A DNA stretch of 31,607 nucleotides from CAIUKX01 sp964580965 (lineage in GTDB: Bacteria; Bacteroidota; Bacteroidia; Flavobacteriales_D; Crocinitomicaceae): positions 1 to 31,607 of the forward strand of contig CAZOLZ010000022.1 of NCBI GenBank assembly GCA_964580965.1, given 5' to 3'. The notes under the pieces are model-generated. The model did no database searches and was not told the origin of the DNA. It saw only the letters and a list, made by a program, of their open reading frames with translations. Below, in pieces: positions 8,305 through 16,235 of this stretch (positions are counted from its first letter, which is position 1; every line of letters starts with the position of its first letter). A program made the translations under genes and the position numbers.

Positions 8305-9585
8305 TTATAATTTACCATCAACTAAACTATCATCTAAAATACCTTTAACATCATAAACAATTGATAAGTTATTCTTATTGTTGTTTAAATTCATTTTAGT
8401 AAACTCATAATGAGCAACACCTAAAACAATAGCATCATATTTATTATTAGGTAAAGTATTTATCGTTTCTAACCCATACTCATGTTTTACTTCTTCAGGA
8501 GATGCCCAAGGATCAAAAGTTGTTACTTTAATTCCATAAGACTCTAAAGAACGAATAACATCAACAATTTTAGTATTACGAACGTCAGGACAGTTTTCTT
8601 TAAACGTTATCCCTAACATTAATAATTCAGAATTCAAAACAGCAATACCTTTTTTTATCATCAACTTTACAATTTGAGAAGCGACATATTCTCCCATACC
8701 GTCATTCATTCTTCTTCCAGCAAGAATAATTTCTGGATGATACCCTTTTTCCTCCGCTTTTTGAGCTAAATAATATGGGTCAACTCCAATGCAATGTCCA
8801 CCAACTAATCCTGGTTTAAATGGTAAGAAGTTCCATTTTGTTCCAGCTGCTGCTAATACATCATGCGTATTAATTTCAAATAAGTTGAAAATTTTTGCTA
8901 ATTCATTTACAAAAGCAATGTTGATATCTCTCTGAGAGTTTTCAATAACTTTTGCTGCTTCTGCAACTTTGATAGTTGGTGCTAGGTGAGTACCAGCAGT
9001 TATTACACTTTTGTATAATGCATCTACTTTTTCACCAATTTCTGGTGTTGAACCTGAAGTAACTTTTAATATCTTTTCAACTGTATGTTCTTTGTCTCCT
9101 GGATTAATTCTCTCTGGTGAATACCCTGCAAAAAAATCTACATTGAATTTTAAACCACTAACTCTTTCTAGAACAGGGATACATTCTTCTTCAGTTACAC
9201 CTGGGTAAACTGTTGATTCGTAAATAACGATATCACCTTTCTTCAGAATCTTACCAACCGTTTCACTTGCTTTATATAAAGGAGTTAAATCTGGTTTATT
9301 ATGTTTATCAACTGGTGTAGGAACAGTTACAATGAAATAATTAGAATCTTTAATGTCATCTAGGTTAGCACTACAAAATAATCCTTTTTCCATTGATGAA
9401 GAAGAGACTAAAACTGATTTTAATAAATCATCTTCAACTTCTAATGTTGCATCTTTACCTTGATTTAATTCATTAATTCTAGGTTCATTAATATCAAAAC
9501 CAACAACAGGATATTTTGTTGCTAATAATCTTGCTAGCGGTAAACCAACATATCCTAATCCTATAATACTAACTTTAATGCTCAT
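8305..9585 (-). CDS. tviB: UDP-N-acetylglucosamine 6-dehydrogenase (TviB/VipA type nucleotide-sugar dehydrogenase)
   Basis: A 426-residue NAD-dependent dehydrogenase oxidising C6 of a UDP-HexNAc to the uronic acid. The N-terminal Rossmann motif is GLGYVGLPL (9-17), followed by TVPTPVD and YESTVYPG. The substrate site has K212 and N216 (AAKVIENSQRD), and the catalytic cysteine is C265 in GGHCIGVDPYYL. The C-terminal UDP-binding domain carries GITFKENCPDVRNTK. YSPERINPGD and the phrasing around the cysteine are those of the TviB/WbpA group rather than UDP-glucose dehydrogenase, for which the locus has a separate gene at 12761. It starts at ATG 9585, one base after the Gfo/Idh stop, with the epimerase directly downstream. 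Confidence 0.92.
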   Translation of the reverse strand: MSIKVSIIGLGYVGLPLARLLATKYPVVGFDINEPRINELNQGKDATLEVEDDLLKSVLVSSSSMEKGLFCSANLDDIKDSNYFIVTVPTPVDKHNKPDLTPLYKASETVGKILKKGDIVIYESTVYPGVTEEECIPVLERVSGLKFNVDFFAGYSPERINPGDKEHTVEKILKVTSGSTPEIGEKVDALYKSVITAGTHLAPTIKVAEAAKVIENSQRDINIAFVNELAKIFNLFEINTHDVLAAAGTKWNFLPFKPGLVGGHCIGVDPYYLAQKAEEKGYHPEIILAGRRMNDGMGEYVASQIVKLMIKKGIAVLNSELLMLGITFKENCPDVRNTKIVDVIRSLESYGIKVTTFDPWASPEEVKHEYGLETINTLPNNKYDAIVLGVAHYEFTKMNLNNNKNNLSIVYDVKGILDDSLVDGKL

Positions 9586-9586
9586 T

Positions 9587-10597
9587 TTATTTATTTGAAT
9601 TATATATTCTTTCTATCATATCAACAACCTTTAAACCTTCTAAAGCGTTAGTTGTTATTGTTGATTTTCCTTTTAATACCTCCACAACATTATCTATCAA
9701 AAAATTATGATTTTGCGCTGAACCTTTATACGCACCATAATCATTTCCTGGATTTGTAGGTGCCAAATCAGGCATTTCATAATCTTTGATGTGACAATAT
9801 TCAACTTTATCCATATACTGACCACCGATTTTAACTGAACCGTTTTCAGCTATTATAGTCATACTACTTTCTAAGTTTTTATTCCATACAGAAGTAGAGA
9901 AATTTATGCATCCCATACCACCATTCATGAACTTGAAGTTAACCATACCTGAGTCTTCAAAATCTGTCAAGTTTTGATGATTGAAATCATACATTTTAGA
10001 TTGAATGTTTTCAATATCTCCGAACAACCAATACAAGATATCAATAAAGTGAGAAAACTGAGTGTAAAGTGTCCCTCCATCAAGTTCTTTTTTACCATGC
10101 CAACTTTCAGGCTTATAATATCTGTCGTCTCGATTCCAATAACAATTTAATTGAACCATATAAATTTCACCTAATTTACCCGATTCAACAAGTTCCTTTA
10201 TCCAAACTGATGGTGGTGAATACCTGTTTTGCATGACAGCAAAAAGTTGCTTATGAACATGTAGGGATTTAAAAATAACTTTTTCAGCATCAGCTTTAGA
10301 TAATGCCATAGGCTTTTCAACCACAATATGTTTTTTTGCATCCAAAGCTTTTAGTGCTTGTTCAGCATGAAAGCCATTGGGAGAACATATGTTAATGACA
10401 TCTACATTAGGATCAGAAGACAAATATGATTCTAATGAGTTGAAAAATGGAACTTTATATTTTTCAATACTTAATTCATTAGCTTTTTTTAAATCTATTA
10501 ACGCAACTAATTCTGCATCTGGATTTCTTGTAATCATCTCAGCATGCCTTTTACCTATATGTCCACATCCGACTACGGCAAATTTAATTTTACCCAT
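9587..10597 (-). CDS. Gfo/Idh/MocA family oxidoreductase
   Basis: A 336-residue NAD(P)-dependent oxidoreductase. The nucleotide-binding motif is VVGCGHIGKRHAE (8-20), and EKPMALS (94-100) is the family signature with the conserved lysine K95. The C-terminal alpha/beta domain includes GGTLYTQFSHFIDIL, where the histidine aligns with the usual catalytic D/H-x3-D region (H183 and D186 by eye). WbpB/WlbA, which oxidise C3 of UDP-GlcNAcA, belong to this family and commonly neighbour TviB/WbpA-type dehydrogenases. The partner aminotransferase and acyltransferase of that pathway are not in the window, so that specific role is unproven. It lies 4 bases after fcl and one base before tviB, inside one operon. 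Confidence 0.85.
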   Translation of the reverse strand: MGKIKFAVVGCGHIGKRHAEMITRNPDAELVALIDLKKANELSIEKYKVPFFNSLESYLSSDPNVDVINICSPNGFHAEQALKALDAKKHIVVEKPMALSKADAEKVIFKSLHVHKQLFAVMQNRYSPPSVWIKELVESGKLGEIYMVQLNCYWNRDDRYYKPESWHGKKELDGGTLYTQFSHFIDILYWLFGDIENIQSKMYDFNHQNLTDFEDSGMVNFKFMNGGMGCINFSTSVWNKNLESSMTIIAENGSVKIGGQYMDKVEYCHIKDYEMPDLAPTNPGNDYGAYKGSAQNHNFLIDNVVEVLKGKSTITTNALEGLKVVDMIERIYNSNK

Positions 10598-10601
10598 TAT
10601 A

Positions 10602-11552
10602 TTATTGAATTGTATTTATTTTAATTTCTTTAAAGTTTTTTAAAAACCAATTGTAGGTGTTTTTGATCCCTTCATTTAAATCAATACTAGGTTCCCAACC
10701 CTCTAATTTAATTTTATCTATATTTAGTTGTTTTTTTGGTGTTCCATCAGGTTTGGATGAATCCCAAATTATTTTTCCTGTATGACCAACAATTTTTTGA
10801 ACTGTTTCAGCTAATTCTCTAATTGTTAAATCAACTCCTGTTCCTACATTGTATAATGAATCAGGTAAAGTATTTTCTAAAGTAAATCTTACAGCCTCAG
10901 CTAAATCATTTACATGTAAAAATTCTCGCATAGGTTTACCAGTTCCCCACAAAGTTACAGGTGCGTTTCCATTTTCCTTCGCATCGTGAAATTTTCTTAT
11001 CATCGCAGGTAATACATGTGAACTTTGTAGGTCAAAGTTATCTCTTTCTCCGTAAAGATTTGTAGGCATCAAGCTTAAGAAATCTTTATTAAATTGTTTC
11101 CTTATTGCTTCACATGCTTTGACTCCACTGATTTTTGCAATTGCATACCATTCATTTGTTGGTTCTAAAGAGTTAGTTAATAGATACTCTTCTTTTATAG
11201 GCTGTTCTGCTAGTTTTGGATAAATGCAAGAGCTTCCCAAAAAAATAAATTTTTGAACATCATTTTTATGCGCAGCATCAATTAAATTATTTTGAATCTG
11301 CATATTCTCCATAATAAACTGATATGGGTAGGAGTCATTCGCTAGTATTCCTCCAACTCTAGCAGCTGCATCAATTACTATATCTGGTTTTTCAAGCTCA
11401 AAAAATGTTTGAACTGATGCTTGATTTTTTAAATCTAATTCTTTTGAACTTTTGCCAATTAAATTAACATATCCATTCATTTGAAGGTTGTTCCATATTG
11501 CAGAACCTACCATTCCATTATGACCAGCTATGTATATTTTTAACTGTTTCAT
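10602..11552 (-). CDS. fcl: GDP-L-fucose synthase
   Basis: This 316-residue bifunctional epimerase/reductase converts GDP-4-keto-6-deoxymannose to GDP-L-fucose with NADPH. Visible features are GHNGMVGSA (10-18), the catalytic serine and cysteine in GSSCIYP (S107, S108, C109), the EWYAIAK motif with Y136 and K140, and the NLYGERDNFD segment diagnostic of the family. Length matches characterised enzymes (about 310-320). It starts at ATG 11552, overlapping the gmd TAA by one base (TAATG), so the two steps are coupled. A C-terminal Asn/Lys-rich tail follows the last helix. Product and pathway step are well supported. Confidence 0.96.
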   Translation of the reverse strand: MKQLKIYIAGHNGMVGSAIWNNLQMNGYVNLIGKSSKELDLKNQASVQTFFELEKPDIVIDAAARVGGILANDSYPYQFIMENMQIQNNLIDAAHKNDVQKFIFLGSSCIYPKLAEQPIKEEYLLTNSLEPTNEWYAIAKISGVKACEAIRKQFNKDFLSLMPTNLYGERDNFDLQSSHVLPAMIRKFHDAKENGNAPVTLWGTGKPMREFLHVNDLAEAVRFTLENTLPDSLYNVGTGVDLTIRELAETVQKIVGHTGKIIWDSSKPDGTPKKQLNIDKIKLEGWEPSIDLNEGIKNTYNWFLKNFKEIKINTIQ

Positions 11553-12679
11553 TATTCAAAATAATTAAATGTCGTATATCCACTTTCTTTTAAAAAATGG
11601 TCTTTTTTCATTAGTTTGATATCACTTTCCATCATGTCTTTAACTAAATCTGAAAGTGAATACTCAGGTATCCAACCTAAAATATTTTTAGCCTTGGAAG
11701 CATCTCCAATCAATAAATCTACTTCTGTTGGTCTAAAATATTTTGGATCAACATTAATAATTTCTTTACCTATTTCTAATTGATAATCAGGGTTTTTACA
11801 TTTACTTACGTACCCCTTTTCTTCAACACCTTCACCCTTAAATACAAGCTCTATTCCTACTTCGTTGAATGCCATTTTTACAAATTCTCTTACTGAAGTA
11901 GTTTTACCTGTTGCAATGACCCAGTCTTCTGGCTGTTCTGCTTGTAAAATCATCCACATCATTCGAACATAATCTTTTGCATGCCCCCAATCTCTTTGAG
12001 CATCTAGATTACCTAAATAAAATTTATCTTGTAAACCTAGTGCAATTCGAGAAGCAGCTCTGGTAATTTTTCTGGTAACAAAAGTTTCTCCTCTTATTGG
12101 TGATTCGTGATTAAATAAAATACCGTTACATGCATACATGTTATATGCTTCTCGGTAATTTACAGTTATCCAAAAAGCATACATTTTTGCAACAGCATAT
12201 GGACTTCTAGGGTAGAAGGGAGTAGTTTCGGTTTGAGGCACTTCTTGAACTTTTCCATACAATTCAGAAGTTGATGCTTGGTAGATTCTCGTTTTATGTT
12301 CTAAACCTAACAAACGGACAGCATCTAAAATTCTTAACGTACCTAAACCATCAGCATTACCTGTATATTCAGGAGCTTCAAATGAAACAGCTACATGACT
12401 CATCGCTGCCAAATTGTAGATTTCATCAGGTTGAATTTCTTGAATCAAGCGAATTAGGTTTGTACTATCAGTCATATCTCCATAATGAAGTATGAAGTTT
12501 TTGTTTTCTACATGAGGATCTTGATATAAATGGTCGATTCTATCAGTATTAAATAGTGAAGACCTTCTTTTGATACCATGAACAATGTATCCTTTTTTTA
12601 GTAAAAAATCACTTAAATAAGCACCATCTTGGCCTGTTACTCCTGTTATTAATGCAATTTTTTTATTTTGTATATCCAT
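11552..12679 (-). CDS. gmd: GDP-mannose 4,6-dehydratase
   Basis: This 375-residue NADP-dependent dehydratase makes GDP-4-keto-6-deoxy-D-mannose, the precursor of GDP-L-fucose. The coenzyme motif is GVTGQDGAYL (13-22), and RRSSLFNTDRIDHLY is the GMD-specific NADP-binding loop. QASTSELYG (135-142) holds T137 and E139, and Y161/K165 lie in YAVAK. NHESPIRGETFVTRKI and the GNLDAQRDWGHAKDY stretch are family hallmarks. It starts at ATG 12679, with 81 non-coding bases separating it from the UDP-glucose dehydrogenase stop. That gap holds a likely TAnnTTTG promoter box. The gene probably opens the transcript leading into the rest of the locus. Confidence 0.97.
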   Translation of the reverse strand: MDIQNKKIALITGVTGQDGAYLSDFLLKKGYIVHGIKRRSSLFNTDRIDHLYQDPHVENKNFILHYGDMTDSTNLIRLIQEIQPDEIYNLAAMSHVAVSFEAPEYTGNADGLGTLRILDAVRLLGLEHKTRIYQASTSELYGKVQEVPQTETTPFYPRSPYAVAKMYAFWITVNYREAYNMYACNGILFNHESPIRGETFVTRKITRAASRIALGLQDKFYLGNLDAQRDWGHAKDYVRMMWMILQAEQPEDWVIATGKTTSVREFVKMAFNEVGIELVFKGEGVEEKGYVSKCKNPDYQLEIGKEIINVDPKYFRPTEVDLLIGDASKAKNILGWIPEYSLSDLVKDMMESDIKLMKKDHFLKESGYTTFNYFE

Positions 12680-12689
12680 AAATGTTTTG

Positions 12690-12697
12690 CAAAAGTA
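12690..12697 (-). promoter_or_regulatory. Candidate Bacteroidetes -7 promoter box for gmd
   Basis: Read on the minus strand, the box TACTTTTG matches the Bacteroidetes housekeeping -7 consensus TAnnTTTG exactly and is followed by C. It ends 10 bases before the gmd ATG, so the leader would be very short, as is often seen in this phylum. No clear TTG is present at the expected -33 distance upstream, which lowers confidence. Confidence 0.42.
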
Positions 12698-12701
12698 TCA
12701 A

Positions 12702-12728
12702 AAAAAATAAAATAATCGTTTAATGATT
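12702..12728 (-). terminator. Weak candidate intrinsic terminator downstream of UDP-glucose dehydrogenase
   Basis: On the minus strand a small hairpin (AATCAT, loop TAA, ACGATT; 12714-12728, including one G-T pair) is followed by a T-rich run down to about 12702. The stem is short and mostly A/T, so it may only partly stop transcription from the dehydrogenase into gmd. The T-run followed immediately by a -7-like box suggests a boundary between two units. Confidence 0.25.
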
Positions 12729-12760
12729 GTTTTTTGTAGATTAATGTTGAAATATTTCAT

Positions 12761-14161
12761 TTAATCTTCTCCAACACCGATTTTGTAAACCTTAAAACCA
12801 ATTTCACTTAACTCTTTTGAATTAAGTATGTTTCTTCCATCGAAAACAAAAGCAGGTTTCTTCATCTTTTTATAAATATTACTCCAATCCAATGTTTTAA
12901 ATTCATCCCATTCAGTTAATACAGCAATTGCGTGAGAGTCTTTGCAAGCTTCATATGCATTATCAAAAGAAGTTATATTTGATTCATTTTCGTCTTCAGG
13001 TCTTGATTCTAAGTAATTTAAATCATTTAAAATTTGCTCCTTTTCAACTTTTGGATCATATACAGCAATACTTGCTTGTTCATTTATGAGGTTATCAGCT
13101 ATATAAATTGCAGCTGATTCTCTTGTATCATTTGTATCTTTTTTAAATGCCCATCCAAGTAAAGTGATTTTTTTTGCAGCAACCGTATTATATAAAGTTC
13201 TGACTATATTTTTTGAAAATCGATTCTTTTGATGATCATTCATAATGATTACTTGCTCCCAATAATCAGCAACTTCTGTTAATCCATATGATTTAGCAAT
13301 GTAAACTAAATTTAATATGTCTTTTTGAAAACAAGATCCACCAAAACCAACAGATGATTGAAGGAAACGAGCTCCAATACGAGCATCCATACCAATTGCT
13401 TTACTTACTTCAGAAACATCAGCCCCTGTTTTTTCACAAAGCTCAGAAATAGCGTTAATAGAAGAAACACGTTGTGCTAAAAAAGCATTTGCAGTTAGTT
13501 TTGACAACTCTGATGACCATACATTTGTAGTTAAGATCTTATTTCTATCGATCCATTGAGCATAAATATCAACTAGTGCTTGTTGAGCTTTAAGACCTTC
13601 TTTTGATGTTTCTCCACCTATTAAAACCCTATCTGGGTTTAATAAGTCTTGTATAGCTGTTCCTTCAGCTAAAAATTCAGGGTTTGATAATATTTGAAAT
13701 TTGACACCGTTTCCAGTAGCGTCTAAAATACTTTTAATTGCCTCTGCTGTTCTAACAGGTAAAGTTGATTTTTCAACGATTATTTTATCAGTTTTGGCTA
13801 CTTCAGCTATTTGTCTTGCGCACAGTTCAATATATTTCAAATCAGCTGCCATCCCTTTACCTGATCCGTAAGTTTTAGTTGGGGTATTCACTGATATAAA
13901 TATCATATCAGCCTCTTCAATAGCCTCGTTTACATTTGTACTGAAGAATAAATTTTTATTTCTGTTTTTGCCAACAATTTTACTTAGACCTGGTTCATAT
14001 ATCGGAATTTTATCAACATCAGTATGATTCCAAAGGTCAATTCTTTTTTGATTTAAATCTACAACTGTTACTTTTATATCTGGACATTTATCAGCAATTA
14101 CAGACATAGTCGGACCTCCAACATAGCCAGCACCTATACAACAAATGTTTTTAATTTGCAT
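12761..14161 (-). CDS. ugd: UDP-glucose 6-dehydrogenase, eukaryote-like type
   Basis: This 466-residue enzyme oxidises UDP-glucose to UDP-glucuronic acid with two NAD. The Rossmann motif is CIGAGYVGGPT (8-18), and YEPGL (55-59) and VNTPTKTYG (91-99) follow. EKSTLPVR (130-137) and SNPEFLAEGTA (159-169) line the active site, with K221 in ELSKLTANAF and catalytic C277 in GFGGSCFQKD. From memory, the segments CIGAGYVGGPT, NLFFSTN, TNVWSSELSKL and the SCFQKD-NLVY region are nearly word-for-word those of animal UGDH, while the classical bacterial Ugd/TuaD group is shorter (about 390-440 residues) and diverges here. It starts at ATG 14161. A weaker -7-like box (TACATTCG, 14177-14184) lies 15 bases upstream. 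It is separated from gmd by 81 bases and probably has its own promoter. Confidence 0.94.
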   Translation of the reverse strand: MQIKNICCIGAGYVGGPTMSVIADKCPDIKVTVVDLNQKRIDLWNHTDVDKIPIYEPGLSKIVGKNRNKNLFFSTNVNEAIEEADMIFISVNTPTKTYGSGKGMAADLKYIELCARQIAEVAKTDKIIVEKSTLPVRTAEAIKSILDATGNGVKFQILSNPEFLAEGTAIQDLLNPDRVLIGGETSKEGLKAQQALVDIYAQWIDRNKILTTNVWSSELSKLTANAFLAQRVSSINAISELCEKTGADVSEVSKAIGMDARIGARFLQSSVGFGGSCFQKDILNLVYIAKSYGLTEVADYWEQVIIMNDHQKNRFSKNIVRTLYNTVAAKKITLLGWAFKKDTNDTRESAAIYIADNLINEQASIAVYDPKVEKEQILNDLNYLESRPEDENESNITSFDNAYEACKDSHAIAVLTEWDEFKTLDWSNIYKKMKKPAFVFDGRNILNSKELSEIGFKVYKIGVGED

Positions 14162-14295
14162 ATCCTAATTTTTTTGCGAATGTACTGATTAATATCTTTT
14201 ATTCTCCTTATTTTTTTGAACAAAATAACGTTTATAATGAGTTTTTGTCAATATAAAACCTTATCAAGATTATTTGTTTGAGATTTCTTATTAGG
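14162..14295 (-). promoter_or_regulatory. Intergenic region with possible promoter of ugd
   Basis: These 134 A+T-rich bases lie between the S41 peptidase stop and the ugd ATG. On the minus strand TACATTCG at 14177-14184 differs by one base from the TAnnTTTG box, and AGGAT directly before the ATG could act as a weak ribosome-binding site. An AAGGAGAA stretch farther upstream is too distant to serve this start. No convincing terminator hairpin for the upstream S41 gene was seen. Confidence 0.3.
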
Positions 14296-15306
14296 TTATT
14301 TTAAAATTTCTTCAATAGCTTTTTCAAGTATTTCATCTTTATTGATATCGTTCCAATCAAATTGTTGATTGATATCACATGGAACACCATCTTCTGCATA
14401 ATTATTATTTGATCGATCAAGTAATTGACTAATGCTAAACCTGTAAGTCCAACCATTAGGTAATTGACCTCCATTTGGAAGACCGCCACCTCCACCAGTT
14501 GTATCTCCCACAAGTGTAATGTTTTCAAAGGGCTTAGTCCCTAAAGCAAACATTGTTGTGGCACTGTAAGAACCCCGATCAATTAGTACAAAAACGGGTT
14601 TGGTATAATTAATTCCGTTATGTTTATGAATAATGAAGCTACTATTATCGCTAAAGTCTGAGTGATTAATACCATTTCTTGTTCTAAAGTAACCTACTGT
14701 CTTTGTTTCTTTTACAAAACGTTCAAGTAATTTGGGGACATTTATAATACTACCACCACCATTTTCTCTTAAATCTAATATTATCCCTTTTGTATCTTGA
14801 TACTTTAGTAAAAGATAATCTAGTACACTAGCAGAAATATGATTTGAAAATGAGCTATACCTGATGTAACCAATTTGGTTTTCTGCAATAAAGTCATTGT
14901 AAAAAGAGCCACTGATTTCTGGGCTAGTAAAATAATTTTCTTCTATTGTTCTTAATCTAAAGTTTGCATTACTTTTTAAAGAGATATTAAATCTTGAAAC
15001 ATTAAAAGGACTAATCAGGTTTGAATGATCGTCTTTTAGTTCGTTCATCAGATCACTTAATATTTCAAATAATTCATATTCATTTAAATCTTCATCTATC
15101 CTAGAGTTATATATTGTTTTAATACTATCCCAATTGATTTTTTTCAATTCAAAATAGCTGTATTTTTTATCAAGTTCACTCCATAGGTATTCAAAATTTT
15201 CATGAGGAGAGTTAGAGGCTTTATTTTTAGATATTAATAATCTTTCACAACTCGTGTTGACAAGTGCAAAAAAAATTATTGATATTTTAAGAAATATTCT
15301 CATCAT
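14296..15306 (-). CDS. S41-family peptidase, predicted lipoprotein (tricorn/IRBP-like active site)
   Basis: A 336-residue protein with a signal peptide ending in the lipobox-like ALVNTSC, so C20 is the probable lipidated residue. The S41 core contains LKDDHSNL (H94), IGYIRYSSF, GIILDLRENGGGS (174-186) and RGSYSATTMFA with candidate nucleophile S248. The Gly-rich loop GDTTGGGGG stands where C-terminal processing proteases carry their catalytic lysine (GEKTFGKG type), so that lysine is absent. With H94 and E305 (in AEDGVPCD) it fits the Ser-His-Glu arrangement of tricorn-type S41 enzymes. No PDZ domain is evident. It would act in the periplasm or at the outer membrane. Two ATGs (15306, 15303) are possible. 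It follows the outer-membrane-like gene by 7 bases, so they are probably co-transcribed. Confidence 0.85.
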   Translation of the reverse strand: MMRIFLKISIIFFALVNTSCERLLISKNKASNSPHENFEYLWSELDKKYSYFELKKINWDSIKTIYNSRIDEDLNEYELFEILSDLMNELKDDHSNLISPFNVSRFNISLKSNANFRLRTIEENYFTSPEISGSFYNDFIAENQIGYIRYSSFSNHISASVLDYLLLKYQDTKGIILDLRENGGGSIINVPKLLERFVKETKTVGYFRTRNGINHSDFSDNSSFIIHKHNGINYTKPVFVLIDRGSYSATTMFALGTKPFENITLVGDTTGGGGGLPNGGQLPNGWTYRFSISQLLDRSNNNYAEDGVPCDINQQFDWNDINKDEILEKAIEEILK

Positions 15307-15313
15307 AAAATAT

Positions 15314-16186
15314 TTATCGTTTAAAGATTAAGGTAATTTTTAATTGATGTTGTGCATAATCAACTTGTTCAAATCTACCCGGCACATGATTTAGATTCCA
15401 TAAATAGCTCCATCGTAGTCGATTACCATTAGGTTTGTTAAATGTTAAAGCTACTTCCGAATTAATGTTAAACCCGTTCCAGGCAATTTTATATCCATTA
15501 AGCGCATACTTAACCCAATTTGTTTTGGTTCCGTTAATTTCAGCTTCATTTATATATGCGTAATCAGGTCTGTAGTTTAAATTAACGATACCAAGATTTA
15601 AAAGAAATTGTAAGCTTCGACTTTTAGGAGGAAGTTTTTTGTTGAAAAATAAAAAATTAAATTGTTTTTCATTTTCTCGAATAAATGTTCTTGAGAGCAT
15701 AGAGCTAAACATTAATGATGATAAAACATCAAATCCAGCAGAATTATTAAATAATGAAGGATTTATTCTTGAATTAACATTATTCAAAAAGGTTCCTCCT
15801 AAAATAATATTGTAGTTTTTGAACTTCCAGTTTTCATTTTTTCTCAAATAGCAATATTTAATTGGAATATTTAAATAGAATGCACTAGTCTGTTTTTGAA
15901 AGTTTTTTGCTTCTGGAAGTATAGCTGTATTTGATGAAATATTTATCTCTGAACTAAATGTTTCTTCTTTTTTTTTGGTTTCATTTTGTGTGCCTAAACT
16001 AAAATGCAATCCAGGTCCATTATAAAAAAGGGGAGAAGTGGCTAAATCTCGATAGCTTGAATATATTAAACCGTATGATGTAATAAAGAATTTATCTTCT
16101 TTTAGCTTGACTTTTTTTTCTATTGATTCTTGACTAAAAATTAGAGTTCCTAAAAAAAGGAATGAAATAACTGTTGTATATCTCAT
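15314..16186 (-). CDS. Hypothetical secreted, probable outer-membrane beta-barrel protein
   Basis: A 290-residue protein with an N-terminal signal peptide (RYTTVISFLFLGTLIFSQ, cleavage probably near residue 18-19). The mature part has alternating polar and aromatic residues in strand-like segments (for example FYLNIPIKYCYL, LLNLGIVNLNY) and ends in LKITLIFKR, like a last barrel strand. Motifs such as GLIYSSYRDLATSPLFYNGPG and LGTQNETKK fit loops between strands. No family was recognised and no function is offered. It starts at ATG 16186, just past a terminator, with a near-match to a -7 box (16196-16203, TTAATTTG) in the gap. It is likely the first gene of a two-gene unit with the S41 peptidase. 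Confidence 0.72.
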   Translation of the reverse strand: MRYTTVISFLFLGTLIFSQESIEKKVKLKEDKFFITSYGLIYSSYRDLATSPLFYNGPGLHFSLGTQNETKKKEETFSSEINISSNTAILPEAKNFQKQTSAFYLNIPIKYCYLRKNENWKFKNYNIILGGTFLNNVNSRINPSLFNNSAGFDVLSSLMFSSMLSRTFIRENEKQFNFLFFNKKLPPKSRSLQFLLNLGIVNLNYRPDYAYINEAEINGTKTNWVKYALNGYKIAWNGFNINSEVALTFNKPNGNRLRWSYLWNLNHVPGRFEQVDYAQHQLKITLIFKR

Positions 16187-16200
16187 ATATTATATCAAAT

Positions 16201-16227
16201 TAAAAAAGGGTGTTAAAAAACACCCTT
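16201..16227 (-). terminator. Intrinsic terminator downstream of the M13 peptidase gene
   Basis: On the minus strand a perfect 9-bp stem AAGGGTGTT / AACACCCTT with a four-base TTTT loop (16206-16227) is followed by six T (16207 down to 16202). It begins nine bases after the peptidase stop codon. It is a classical Rho-independent terminator for leftward transcripts, with five G/C pairs in a very A+T-rich setting. No comparable T-run follows it on the plus strand. Confidence 0.88.
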
Positions 16228-16235
16228 CAAAATTA

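Noticed and set aside
8304..8321. Longer start for the tviC-like epimerase (TTG at 8321 or ATG at 8318)
   Set aside because: The added residues precede the Rossmann strand and have no family match; ATG 8303 follows the tviB stop by one base and is the simpler choice. ATG 8318 cannot be fully excluded.
12271..12495. Plus-strand open frame (74 codons) antisense to gmd
   Set aside because: Opposite a strongly conserved gene; its composition is just the complement of gmd codons and no motif was seen.
14301..14528. Alternate-frame open frame within the S41 peptidase gene
   Set aside because: It lies in another frame of the same strand inside an intact peptidase gene that keeps its motifs to the stop, so it is neither a frameshift nor a separate gene.
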